The notes under the pieces: model-generated | Told to the model about the DNA's origin: nothing | Database searches by the model: none | The model's input: the letters and a program-made list of their open reading frames with translations, nothing else | Shown here: piece after piece, positions 7,300 to 15,272 of the stretch | Position numbering within the stretch: position 1 is the first letter of the stretch | Layout of the letters: every line of letters begins with the position of its first letter | NCBI GenBank assembly: GCA_964388785.1 | Contig: CAYMBX010000003.1 | Span: 1-47,049 of the forward strand | Reading direction: 5' to 3' | DNA: 47,049 nucleotides | Source of the DNA: VGKU01 sp964388785 | Lineage (GTDB): Bacteria; Patescibacteriota; Patescibacteriia; UBA9934; GWF2-40-263 | Made by a program: the position numbers and the translations under genes

Positions 7300-7860
7300 T
7301 CAGGCCTTTCCCAACGTCGTTTGTCCTTCAGACCATTCAACAGGACACAGTTCGCCGGTTTGCAGGGCTTTGAGAACGCGCAACGTTTCGCTGACCGATC
7401 GTCCGACACCAAGATCGTGGTAGAGCGCGTACCGGAGCACACCTTCGGGATCGATGATAAACGTTCCGCGAAGGGCAATGCCTTGTTCTTCAATGAGAAC
7501 ACCGTAATCGCGTGACATTGCGCGTGTGATGTCCGAGAAAAGCGGATACTTCATTTCTCCGAGATCTTTCAGCCATGCTTTATGGGAATGCACCGAATCG
7601 GTTGATCCACCGAGCACGCATGCATTGAGAGCGGTAAATTCGTCCATGCGCTTGGAGTAGCCGGTGATTTCTGTTGGACAGACAAACGTGAAATCGAGCG
7701 GATAGAAAAAGAGGACGAGCCATTTCCCTCGGTAATCTTCTAGAGAGACGTTCAGAAATTCTCCGTTTGGGCGCACGGCTTCGGTATTGAATTCAGGAGC
7801 GAGTTTTCCGACGCGGGCAACCTGAGGAGTATGGAGTGAGGTGAATTCGTTTTGTGGCAT
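7300..7860 (-). CDS. 2-Cys peroxiredoxin (AhpC/Prx1 type)
   Basis: Reduces H2O2 and organic peroxides. The peroxidatic Cys is in DFTFVCPTEI and the resolving Cys in GELCPVEW near the C-terminus. The protein (186 residues) ends at TTLGKA and lacks the C-terminal Tyr-Phe helix of overoxidation-sensitive Prx1 enzymes, so it should be of the robust type. The start is placed at 7860 (MPQNEFTSL), 5 nt after the superoxide dismutase stop; the open frame runs further upstream but would overlap that gene. It acts in series with superoxide dismutase: superoxide to peroxide to water. Confidence 0.93.
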   Translation of the reverse strand: MPQNEFTSLHTPQVARVGKLAPEFNTEAVRPNGEFLNVSLEDYRGKWLVLFFYPLDFTFVCPTEITGYSKRMDEFTALNACVLGGSTDSVHSHKAWLKDLGEMKYPLFSDITRAMSRDYGVLIEEQGIALRGTFIIDPEGVLRYALYHDLGVGRSVSETLRVLKALQTGELCPVEWSEGQTTLGKA

Positions 7861-7865
7861 AGTAG

Positions 7866-8492
7866 TTACAACGTAAATGATTTTACTTTTTCGTACAAAT
7901 GGTTCGCGGCCTCCCAATTGAAGTTTTTCCAGAAGTCCTCAATGTATGCGGCTCGGTCCGATCCATAATCCATAAAATAGGCATGTTCATAGACATCGAG
8001 GACAATCACAGGCAGACATCCCCACACACCGCCCTGGTTGTGTGCATCGCAACCGTAGACTTTCAAGTGTTCAAGCTGGATATCCCACGCAAGGACAACC
8101 CAACCGCGCATGGCCATGCCGGATGCGGAGAAGTATTTGATGAACTGATCGATTGATCCGAATTTTTCCGTGAGTGCTTTAGTAAGTGCATTTTCAGGGA
8201 CCGTAGTCGTGTCTCCGCCGAGCCCATTGAAGTAGTACTCATGCAAGTAGACACCGTTATTTGCGAATGTTTCTCCGTTTCTGAGGGCACGCAATTCCGA
8301 ATAGGTTTGATTTCCGGTGACCTCTTTCTCTCCTTTGGCGAATGCACTTAGACCTTTGGCGATTTCTTGCATCTTTACGACATAGCCTTGATAGAGTTTG
8401 TCGTGGTGGATTTCCATGGTTTTTTTGGAGATTCCAACCAATTCTTTTGTAAAGGGGAGCGGCTTTGATTGGTAGTCGGCGGCGGATGGCAT
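7866..8492 (-). CDS. sodA: Superoxide dismutase, Fe/Mn family with Mn-type signature
   Basis: Converts superoxide to oxygen and peroxide. Metal ligands are visible: His in EIHHDKLY, His in YLHEYYF, Asp and His in LDVYEHAY. Two marker positions point to manganese: Gly in FNGLGG (Fe enzymes usually have Gln here) and Gln in HNQGGVW (Fe enzymes usually have Ala). This metal call is an inference; cambialistic enzymes exist. The upstream leader contains a CTAACACC-type motif 7 nt from the ATG. First gene of a three-gene oxidative-stress operon. Confidence 0.93.
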   Translation of the reverse strand: MPSAADYQSKPLPFTKELVGISKKTMEIHHDKLYQGYVVKMQEIAKGLSAFAKGEKEVTGNQTYSELRALRNGETFANNGVYLHEYYFNGLGGDTTTVPENALTKALTEKFGSIDQFIKYFSASGMAMRGWVVLAWDIQLEHLKVYGCDAHNQGGVWGCLPVIVLDVYEHAYFMDYGSDRAAYIEDFWKNFNWEAANHLYEKVKSFTL

Positions 8493-8499
8493 AGAGGAA

Positions 8500-8514
8500 G
8501 GTTTTAGGGGTTAT
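8500..8514 (-). repeat. CTAACACC-type motif, copy 3
   Basis: The minus strand reads ATAACCCCTAAAACC and ends 7 nt before the sodA ATG. It also lies beside the possible -35 (TTATGG, 8511-8516) of the divergent 8551 gene. Confidence 0.6.
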
Positions 8515-8550
8515 GGGAGATGGTGTGATTGATTATGTTTTTGCGTTACT

Positions 8551-9612
8551 ATGGTACCTGAATCCAGTATGTTTTCAAAAAAGAGCATTTTTATTCTGAT
8601 TTTGGTTATCATCTTTGTTGCGGGAATCGGATATTGGCAATATCGAGTACATCGCACGCCGATCAGCACCGTTGCAGTTCCTTCAATTACCGAACAGATC
8701 GTCTCGGGCGGTCCGCAGCCGAATGCCATCCCTGCTATTGATGGTCCTCTTTTCGAATCGGTTGCGGCCGCCGATCAGTATCTTGACGATAAGGGATTTG
8801 GGATCGTCTTTGAGAAAAATGGTCGTGCACGATTCTATCCTTATCAAATTTTAGTTTGGCATGAAGTTGTGAATGATATGTTTGGCGAACAGCCTCTCCT
8901 GATTTCGTATTCTCCGTTGGTCGGAGCGGGTATGGTCTTTGAGCGTTCCATTGCAGGCTCTGTCGAACAATTTTCCGTTTCGGGATCGCTTTACAACAAT
9001 GATCACTTGCTTGAGGATGACTCAACACATTCGCTTTGGAGCCCACTGCTTCACCGAGCGATCGTGGGTTCGCGTGAAGGGTCTGTGCTGACCCAACTAC
9101 CGTCACAAACCATTTCGTGGGACACGTTCAAAAGAAATTTTCCCACTGGTCAGGTTTTATCACGGAACACCGGTTTTGTAAGAGACTATACAAGAAATCC
9201 CTATCCGCTCTACGAAGAATCGCACGCGGTCTATTTTCCTGTGAGCCATGATGATGCTCGTCTTCCGTCCAAGTCGATTGTGTTTGGAGCGGTCACGTTG
9301 GATGGTCCGATTGCCGTTGAGGAGCATCTGGTGGAGAAAAAAGAAGTCCTGAATCTTGAAGGAACGATTCCCGTCTTGGTCGTATGGGATTCCACCTTGC
9401 AAACAGCCCGCGCCTATGAAAGGACCAGTCTTTTCTCATTGGACGAAACGCGTCTCATTGACGACGAAACCGGTTCGGTGTGGAATACAAAAGGAGAAGC
9501 CGTGAGTGGTCCGCAGCGCGGCAAAAAGCTCGAGCCGGTTTTGCTGACAAGAACATACTGGTTTGCATGGTCGGCGATGTATCCACAAACAAGCATTCAG
9601 ACAAACTTTTAA
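8551..9612 (+). CDS. DUF3179-domain protein, membrane-anchored
   Basis: A 353-residue protein with one N-terminal membrane helix (IFILILVIIFVAGIGYW) and a large outside domain. The domain follows the DUF3179 pattern: DKGFGIVFEKNGRARFYPYQILVWHEVVND, LISYSPLVGAG, FSVSGSLYNNDHLLEDDSTHSLWSPL, then TISWDTFKRNFP. The family has no established function. ATG 8551 and ATG 8569 are both possible; a TATGTT box (8534-8539) favours 8551. The SPFH gene follows after 6 nt, so the two membrane proteins are probably co-expressed. Confidence 0.82.
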   Translation: MVPESSMFSKKSIFILILVIIFVAGIGYWQYRVHRTPISTVAVPSITEQIVSGGPQPNAIPAIDGPLFESVAAADQYLDDKGFGIVFEKNGRARFYPYQILVWHEVVNDMFGEQPLLISYSPLVGAGMVFERSIAGSVEQFSVSGSLYNNDHLLEDDSTHSLWSPLLHRAIVGSREGSVLTQLPSQTISWDTFKRNFPTGQVLSRNTGFVRDYTRNPYPLYEESHAVYFPVSHDDARLPSKSIVFGAVTLDGPIAVEEHLVEKKEVLNLEGTIPVLVVWDSTLQTARAYERTSLFSLDETRLIDDETGSVWNTKGEAVSGPQRGKKLEPVLLTRTYWFAWSAMYPQTSIQTNF

Positions 9613-9618
9613 ATTCAT

Positions 9619-10359
9619 ATGACAACATACATTCTCATTGCCCTCCTTATTATTCTGCTGATCAGTATCCGTCAGGTGAACCAATACCAGCGCGGAGTCA
9701 AATTTCGTCTAGGACGATACGTCAGCACAAAAAATCCAGGATGGAGAATCGTCCTTCCGATTATTGAGCAAATGCAAAAAGTGGACATTCGCGTGAAAGC
9801 GGTGGATGTTCCTGATCAAGAGGCGATCACGCGTGATAATATTTCCGCACGTATCAATGCCGTTATTTATTACAAGGTCAAAGATGCCGCAAAGGCAGTG
9901 ATCGAGGTTGAAAATTTTCGTTTTGCGGTCAGTCAGCTTGCGCAGACAACCATGCGTAATGTGGTGGGGGAGATGGATTTGGATGAGTTGTTGAGTCAGC
10001 GTGAAGAGGCGTCCAAACGGATTAAAGACATCGTTGATTCATTGACCGACCCGTGGGGGATCCAAGTTGATAATGTTGAACTCAAAGACATTACGCTTCC
10101 CGAAGAGATGAAACGGACGATGGCGAAGCAAGCCGAAGCGGAGCGTGAACGGCGTGCGGTTGTGATCAATTCACTCGGAGAAGTCGAAGCGGCAAAAAAT
10201 TTGGCGGAAGCGGCAAATACGCTCGCAAGTTCAAACGGAGCTTTGCATTTGCGTACGCTCAACACCATCAATGATGTCTCTTCGGATGAATCGAATACGA
10301 TTATTTTTGCCGTGCCACTCGAGGTGTTACGCGCGTTTGAAACGTGGAGCAAGAAATAA
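9619..10359 (+). CDS. SPFH (stomatin/slipin) family membrane-organising protein
   Basis: One short N-terminal membrane segment (YILIALLIILLISI) leads into a band-7 domain: NQYQRGVKFRLGRY, PGWRIVLPIIE, VDVPDQEAITRDN, VYYKVKDAAKA, and LAQTTMRNVVGEMDLDELL. A coiled-coil region rich in Glu/Ala/Arg follows (EEMKRTMAKQAEAERERRA). The 246-residue length fits prokaryotic slipins. Such proteins form oligomers that organise membrane patches; the usual NfeD partner protease is not adjacent. Instead the partner here seems to be the DUF3179 protein. Confidence 0.92.
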   Translation: MTTYILIALLIILLISIRQVNQYQRGVKFRLGRYVSTKNPGWRIVLPIIEQMQKVDIRVKAVDVPDQEAITRDNISARINAVIYYKVKDAAKAVIEVENFRFAVSQLAQTTMRNVVGEMDLDELLSQREEASKRIKDIVDSLTDPWGIQVDNVELKDITLPEEMKRTMAKQAEAERERRAVVINSLGEVEAAKNLAEAANTLASSNGALHLRTLNTINDVSSDESNTIIFAVPLEVLRAFETWSKK

Positions 10360-10426
10360 GGGATCGCCGTTGTTCCCGATGGCAGGACAGACATCCGTCT
10401 AGAAAAGTAAAGAAATTGGAAGTGCA

Positions 10427-10432
10427 TATTAA
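10427..10432 (+). promoter_or_regulatory. -10 element for the rsmI operon
   Basis: TATTAA followed by exactly 9 nt and ATG 10442, the same spacing as at 2170, 4340, 29876 and 33623. No convincing -35. Confidence 0.4.
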
Positions 10433-10441
10433 AGAGTACTT

Positions 10442-11107
10442 ATGGCAACGTTGTTCGTGGTTGCGACTCCGATTGGGAATTTGAAAGATTTGAGCGAGCG
10501 GGCGAAAGCCACGCTCGCTTCTGTTCACACGGTCGTTTGTGAAGATACACGCGTGACGAAAAAGTTGATGGAAGCGTTCGGGATCAAGACACCCGTGTTG
10601 TCCTATCATCAACACTCCGGATCTCCAAAAGTACAACAAGTGCTTGATCTACTTGCCCAAGGCCACGATTTGGCACTCGTCACAGATGCAGGGACACCAG
10701 CGATTAGCGATCCCGGTGGGCAGTTAGTAGAAGCGGTGATAGAGCGACTTGGAAATGCTGTGAGAATCGTGCCTATTCCTGGACCAAGTGCGGTAATTAC
10801 GGCGTTGTCCGTTGCGGGTGTTTCTGCCGATCGATTTATTTTTTTGGGTTTTCCACCGCACAAAAAAGGCCGACAGACGTTTTTTGATGAGTTAGGAAAT
10901 TACAAAATCACCGTCGTGTTTTATGAAAGCACGCATCGCATCTTGAAAGCGCTTGAAGAGATTGAGTCGCGATATCCAGATCGATCACTTGTGGTTTGTC
11001 GTGAACTCACCAAACTCCACGAAACGATCTATCGTGGGACGGCAAAAGAGGTGACAGAACAACTAAAATCAACTAGCATCAAGGGCGAATTTGTTATTGT
11101 TTTATGA
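10442..11107 (+). CDS. rsmI: 16S rRNA (cytidine-2'-O-)-methyltransferase
   Basis: RsmI methylates the ribose of C1402 in 16S rRNA using S-adenosylmethionine. The tetrapyrrole-methylase fold motifs are clear: LFVVATPIGNLKDLSERA, CEDTR, LVTDAGTPAISDPG, PIPGPSAVITAL, FLGFPPHKKGR and the late VVCRELTKLHETIYRG. The protein has 221 residues and ends at the catalytic core, without the C-terminal extension of longer homologues. The stop overlaps metG by ATGA. Confidence 0.95.
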   Translation: MATLFVVATPIGNLKDLSERAKATLASVHTVVCEDTRVTKKLMEAFGIKTPVLSYHQHSGSPKVQQVLDLLAQGHDLALVTDAGTPAISDPGGQLVEAVIERLGNAVRIVPIPGPSAVITALSVAGVSADRFIFLGFPPHKKGRQTFFDELGNYKITVVFYESTHRILKALEEIESRYPDRSLVVCRELTKLHETIYRGTAKEVTEQLKSTSIKGEFVIVL

Positions 11108-12549
11108 AACGATTCTACATCAGTACAGCGATCCCTTACGTCAATGCAAGTCCACACATCGGACATGCACTTGAGTTTGTACAAACCGATGCAGTTGCAC
11201 GGTATGTGCGTTCCGAATTGGGCGACGAAAACGTGTTTGCGCTCACGGGTTCAGACGAGAATAGTTTAAAAAACGTTCGTGCGGCGGAAGACGCCGGGGA
11301 GGATGTGGATCTGTTTGTGAAGCGTCATGCCGATGAATTTAAATCATTGGGTGAGCTTTTGAATTGTTCTTTTAACGATTTCATTCGTACACGCGAAGAT
11401 CGACATATTCGTGGTGCACAAAAACTGTGGCAGGCGTGTCGAAGTGAGGATATCTATAAAAAGCTCTATCGTGGCTTGTATTGTGTTGGCTGCGAAGCGT
11501 TTTATACGGAGAAAGAAGTACCGGATGGGAGCTGTCCGGAACATAAAAAACCACTTGAGGTCGTGGAGGAAGAAAATTATTTTTTCAAGCTCTCAAATTA
11601 TCAAACACAACTCGAGGAACTTATCGAAAGCGACGAGCTTCGAATTGTTCCACAGTCACGAAAGAATGAAATATTGAGTTTCATTCGACAAGGACTCGAA
11701 GATTTTTCGATCTCACGCTCACAAGAACGGGCAAAGCATTGGGGAGTGACTGTTCCGGGAGATGTCTCGCAAGTGATGTATGTGTGGTTTGATGCGCTCT
11801 CCAATTACATCACCGCACTTGGTTATGCGGATGATGCGGATTTGTACAAACGTTTTTGGACAGAGAATGATCTGCGCGCGCACGTGATCGGGAAGGGAAT
11901 TTTGCGCTTTCACGCTGTGTACTGGCCGGCGATGTTACTTTCTGCGGGCGTGCCACTCCCACACGAATTGTTTGTGCATGGATATATCACGGTGGAAGGG
12001 GAAAAAATGTCCAAGTCTCTCGGAAACGTGATTCATCCAAAAACCATCGTGGAAGAGTATGGGACGGACGCGGTTCGCTATTTCTTTTTGCGCGAAATTC
12101 CTTCGCATGGTGATGGTGATTTTTCCAAGCAGCGTATGGAAGAACGCTATGCAGAACTTGCCAACCAACTTGGGAATCTTGTGGGACGTGTGGCTGCGAT
12201 GTCGGAGAAATATTTTGAAGGCAAATTGAATGAGGAACACAAAGATTGGGCCGACATGGAAAAACGGTTAGAAGCGCATATGCACGAGTATGATCTGCGC
12301 GGTTATATTGACGATATTTTTACCATCGTGAGTGAAGCAAACGAACTGGTCGACAAAAAAGCACCGTTCAAATTGGTCAAAGAAGATCCGGAGGCAGCAA
12401 AGGAACTCCTCTCCACGCTCGCGGACATGATCCGCTTTGTTGCGCGATCGCTTTCGCCCATCATTCCACAGACCTCGGCGGAAATTCTTCGTCGATATGG
12501 TACAGTAATACAAACTGGCCAACCGTTGTTTCCAAGAAGGGACGTATGA
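11104..12549 (+). CDS. metG: Methionyl-tRNA synthetase
   Basis: Class I synthetase charging tRNA-Met. It shows the HIGH motif (SPHIGHALE), a zinc-knuckle-like insertion (CVGCEAFYTEKEV, CPEHKKPL), the WFDAL signature, KMSKSLGN, and an anticodon-binding helical domain at the end. At 481 residues it lacks the C-terminal dimerisation/tRNA-binding EMAP domain found in many bacterial enzymes. It overlaps rsmI and cvpA by 4 nt each, forming a tightly coupled string of housekeeping genes. Confidence 0.96.
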   Translation: MKRFYISTAIPYVNASPHIGHALEFVQTDAVARYVRSELGDENVFALTGSDENSLKNVRAAEDAGEDVDLFVKRHADEFKSLGELLNCSFNDFIRTREDRHIRGAQKLWQACRSEDIYKKLYRGLYCVGCEAFYTEKEVPDGSCPEHKKPLEVVEEENYFFKLSNYQTQLEELIESDELRIVPQSRKNEILSFIRQGLEDFSISRSQERAKHWGVTVPGDVSQVMYVWFDALSNYITALGYADDADLYKRFWTENDLRAHVIGKGILRFHAVYWPAMLLSAGVPLPHELFVHGYITVEGEKMSKSLGNVIHPKTIVEEYGTDAVRYFFLREIPSHGDGDFSKQRMEERYAELANQLGNLVGRVAAMSEKYFEGKLNEEHKDWADMEKRLEAHMHEYDLRGYIDDIFTIVSEANELVDKKAPFKLVKEDPEAAKELLSTLADMIRFVARSLSPIIPQTSAEILRRYGTVIQTGQPLFPRRDV

Positions 12550-13040
12550 CCTTCACATTTATCGACATTGTTCTGATCGTGATCATCCTTGCGTTTGTTT
12601 TTTTTGGATTGTTTTTCGGACTTATCCACACCATCGCCAGTCTTATCACGACGATCTTGGGTCTGATCATTGCGATGCATTTCGTCGACCCTGCGTTTAA
12701 ATCATTTGGATTTATTTTGGGGGGAGGAGATGTGGCACGTGTCGTGACATTTATTTTTGTCTTTTTTCTCGCGTCGCGGATTCTCGGTATTTTGTTGAAA
12801 CTCGTCGGCGGACTGTTTTCCTGGTTCACTTACATTCCGTTTGCAACCACGATCAATCGACTTCTTGGGGCGTTGTTTGGTTTTGTGGAGGGGATCATTG
12901 TGGTCGGCGTGGTGATTTTTTATGCAATGCAAATTCTTCCCGACGACACCCTGATGCACGCCTTAAAAGGTTCCTTTATGGCAAAGTTTTTGATGGCGAT
13001 CATGTCTATGTTGCAAGTCTTTTTCCCTGAAATGAAATAG
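12546..13040 (+). CDS. CvpA-family membrane protein
   Basis: A 164-residue protein with four membrane helices. The pattern TFIDIVLIVIILAFVFFGLFFGLI at the start, the VTFIFVFFLASRILGILLK second half and the NRLLGALFGFVEG loop are those of the CvpA/colicin V production family. Family members are envelope-associated with an undefined biochemical role. ATG overlaps the metG stop; tatD follows 2 nt after its own stop. Confidence 0.85.
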   Translation: MTFTFIDIVLIVIILAFVFFGLFFGLIHTIASLITTILGLIIAMHFVDPAFKSFGFILGGGDVARVVTFIFVFFLASRILGILLKLVGGLFSWFTYIPFATTINRLLGALFGFVEGIIVVGVVIFYAMQILPDDTLMHALKGSFMAKFLMAIMSMLQVFFPEMK

Positions 13041-13042
13041 GT

Positions 13043-13930
13043 ATGCTTTTCGACACGCATTGCCACGTACATTTTCACGCGTATAAAGACGACATGGACG
13101 AAGTGATCCAACGAACCCGTGAGAACGGGGTTTTTATGATTACGGTTGGAACGCAACGAGATACGAGCCGGAACGGTTTGCTTGTTGCCGAAAAATACGA
13201 GGGACTTTGGGCCAGCGTTGGATTACATCCCAATCATCTAACAAAACAAGAATTTTGGGATGACGATGAATTGCCACCCGAGGAACAGGCGAATGGTTTG
13301 ATTCGCACGCGCGCGGAAGTGTTTGATCCGGGATATTATGCGGAGCTTGCAAAGCATCCAAAGTGCGTGGCAATTGGCGAGTGTGGATTGGATTATTATC
13401 GTATTCCGGAGGGGGTAGAAGTTGAGGAAGTTAAAGAAGTTCAGGAAGCTGCGGTCAGAGCGCAGTTTGATTTGGCGACACAAGCAAATCTTCCCGTGAT
13501 TATTCACTGTCGCGATGCACATGATCCTCAAGCGCGAATCATAAAAGAATATTTGGATGCGGGAAAACTTGCGCGGCGCGGAGTGATTCATTGTTTTACC
13601 GGTACACGCGAGGAAGCACAGCGATACATCGACATGGGATTTTATGTTTCATTTACCGGCATCATCACGTTTCCGCCGAGGAAGGGGGAAGGGGATGAGG
13701 ATGGACTTTCACCATTGCAGCGTGTTGTACGTGATCTTCCACTCGATCGACTTTTGGTGGAAACGGACGCCCCGTATCTGACGCCGATTCCGTATCGTGG
13801 AAAGCGTAACGAGCCGTGGTACGTAAAGTTTGTAGCGGAGAAAGTGGCGGAGTTGAAAAGCGTTTCTGTGGATGAAGTGGAAGAACAGACGACAAAAAAT
13901 GCGAAAAGACTTTTTAACTTGTCCTTCTGA
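13043..13930 (+). CDS. tatD: TatD-family metal-dependent deoxyribonuclease
   Basis: TIM-barrel hydrolase of the TatD/YcfH family, expected to act on DNA ends or as a 3'-5' exonuclease. Metal ligands and motifs: FDTHCHVHF at the N-terminus, GLHPNHL, IGECGLDYYR, PVIIHCRDAHD, GVIHCFTG and LVETDAPYLTP. The 295-residue length is slightly above average, from an insertion around ELPPEEQANGLIRTR. Last gene of the rsmI-metG-cvpA-tatD run; a hairpin repeat follows. Confidence 0.94.
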   Translation: MLFDTHCHVHFHAYKDDMDEVIQRTRENGVFMITVGTQRDTSRNGLLVAEKYEGLWASVGLHPNHLTKQEFWDDDELPPEEQANGLIRTRAEVFDPGYYAELAKHPKCVAIGECGLDYYRIPEGVEVEEVKEVQEAAVRAQFDLATQANLPVIIHCRDAHDPQARIIKEYLDAGKLARRGVIHCFTGTREEAQRYIDMGFYVSFTGIITFPPRKGEGDEDGLSPLQRVVRDLPLDRLLVETDAPYLTPIPYRGKRNEPWYVKFVAEKVAELKSVSVDEVEEQTTKNAKRLFNLSF

Positions 13931-13942
13931 ATACACATTTTT

Positions 13943-14077
13943 CTGTCATCCTGAACGAAGTCGCGCCCAGCGCGACGAAGTGAAGGATCACGATGAACTT
14001 CGTGATCCTTCGGCTAAATGATAAACGCTCGCTCAGGATGACAGAAGGGGTACGAAAACGCTCGCTCAGGATGACAG
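13943..14077. repeat. CTGTCATCCTGA inverted-repeat element, copy A
   Basis: Starts CTGTCATCCTGAACGAAG and ends CTCAGGATGACAG at about 14044, with internal complementary arms around GAAGGATCACGA/TCGTGATCCTTC; a second partial CTCAGGATGACAG end follows at 14065-14077. Non-coding, REP/MITE-like. It shares an identical 35-nt stretch (14000-14034) with copy B at 16970-17004 in the same orientation. Confidence 0.85.
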
Positions 14078-14081
14078 AATG

Positions 14082-14113
14082 AAAAAAGCACCGACCCGTT
14101 GGAGGTAGGTGCT
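14082..14113 (-). terminator. Terminator of the 14112-15005 gene
   Basis: On the minus strand, stem AGCACC-t-ACC / GGT-c-GGTGCT with a 7-nt loop, followed by TTTTTTC. The gene's TAG stop sits in the 5' arm. Confidence 0.8.
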
Positions 14114-15005
14114 AGAACACGTCGTAGCGCGCACGGAACTCGTCCGGATCCTTGAGATCGAGCTGATCTCGCAGATCTTCGATGAGCCTCCGAGCCATGA
14201 TGGCCATGATGCGCAGTTGCGGACCCTGGCCGTAGTAGAGCTCGACGACGCCCCGCAGCTTCTCGAGTCGAGTGGTTGCGGGAACGCGCACGGCGTTGTC
14301 CGCGTTGCGTGTCTCCCGAGCCGCAGCGATCAGCTGATCGCGAAGCGGCGGCCACTGAGTCAGCTTGCGCGCATCGTGCCACTCGATGGGAACGATGCTC
14401 CCCGGCCTCTTGGGCGGTGGGGGTGGAGCCGCGGGCTCGGCGCTGTCGCCGGTGCCCGACTCCTCGCGTCGATCCCTCCGATCCTTCTTGCCCTTGCCGC
14501 GTCCGTCGTCTGCCGCGGGGGGTGCCGGGGCGGCAGCAGATGGGCTTGCAGATGCCGAAGCTCGCGACGGAACTGAACGTGGAACGCTGGGTTTCGCCGC
14601 TGCCGCTGCAGCTGCGAGTGCGGCCACGTTGCTTGGGTCAAGGACGGTTCCGCCCGACGGGGCTGCAGCTGCGGTGGCCGCCGGAGCGGCGACCGGTGGT
14701 GCGGCTGGTGTCGATGGTGCCGCAACAGGCGTTGCCGCAGGAGCAGCAGCCACCGACTTCTTCGCATCCATCGCGGTCTTGAGTCGCTGCAGGAGCGGCC
14801 GACGCGGGTCGGACTTGAAGTCGTCGTCGATGAAGAACTGTGGGTCGGATGTGAAGGCGGTCAGTCGATCGGCCGTCTCGGCCTCGAGTTGCCCCACCTC
14901 CGTTGCAGAGAGAGATAGATCGCCGTCCAACGTTCGGACGGCTTCTTCGTTTGCCAGACTCGGGTCGGACCCGAGTAGGGCTTCCACGGCTTCGACTTTT
15001 TTCAT
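14112..15005 (-). CDS. GC-rich unknown protein with an Ala/Pro-rich linker
   Basis: The 297-residue product has three parts: an acidic helical N-terminus (~residues 1-85, MKKVEAVEALLGSDPSLANEE), a low-complexity Ala/Pro linker with a basic KGKKDRRDRREE patch (~85-195), and a C-terminal ~100-residue domain with Trp/Arg-rich helices (PIEWHDARKLTQWPP to EFRARYDVF). No family recognised. ATG 15005 has a strong GGAGGA site 4 nt ahead and a TTGACA-N17-TATTTT promoter; the open frame upstream is leader. It is much more GC-rich than tatD and the atp genes, and is divergent from the 15273 gene. Confidence 0.7.
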   Translation of the reverse strand: MKKVEAVEALLGSDPSLANEEAVRTLDGDLSLSATEVGQLEAETADRLTAFTSDPQFFIDDDFKSDPRRPLLQRLKTAMDAKKSVAAAPAATPVAAPSTPAAPPVAAPAATAAAAPSGGTVLDPSNVAALAAAAAAAKPSVPRSVPSRASASASPSAAAPAPPAADDGRGKGKKDRRDRREESGTGDSAEPAAPPPPPKRPGSIVPIEWHDARKLTQWPPLRDQLIAAARETRNADNAVRVPATTRLEKLRGVVELYYGQGPQLRIMAIMARRLIEDLRDQLDLKDPDEFRARYDVF

Positions 15006-15048
15006 GATTCCTCCGTGAGACAGGGTTGAGACGAAGTCTGGACGCCAT

Positions 15049-15077
15049 AAAATATCAAAAAAATTCGTTTCTGTCAA
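15049..15077 (-). promoter_or_regulatory. Consensus promoter for the 14112-15005 gene
   Basis: On the minus strand TTGACA (15072-15077), a 17-nt spacer and TATTTT (15049-15054). The leader is about 37 nt and ends in GGAGGA plus ATG. Confidence 0.75.
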
Positions 15078-15147
15078 CGTTTTTTTACAAGAAAATTTGT
15101 CCAAAAATTTTAAAAATGGATTTGTTTGTATAAATTGACAGTTTTGC

Positions 15148-15176
15148 TTGACATTTTGTTCGCGTTTTGCTATATT
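15148..15176 (+). promoter_or_regulatory. Consensus promoter for the 15273 gene
   Basis: TTGACA (15148-15153), a 17-nt spacer and TGCTATATT (extended -10 at 15171-15176). By eye the strongest promoter in the window. Confidence 0.8.
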
Positions 15177-15182
15177 TGTCGC

Positions 15183-15272
15183 TCAAACTTGGCGGGCGAA
15201 AAGCCCGTCCGGTGCGAGGTTTGCACCCTGCAACCGCTTTCCGCCCGGAGGTCCGGGCACAGTGAGGAGACC
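15183..15272 (+). promoter_or_regulatory. Structured 5' leader with three hairpins
   Basis: Three consecutive stems precede the start codon: 15191-15209 (7 bp, loop GAAAA), 15211-15227 (GGTGC/GCACC, 7-nt loop) and 15243-15258 (GCCCGG/CCGGGC, tight loop). The ribosome site GAGGAG (15264-15269) follows at once. It does not match any riboswitch class I know; it could be a protein-responsive leader or an mRNA-stabilising 5' end. Confidence 0.5.
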
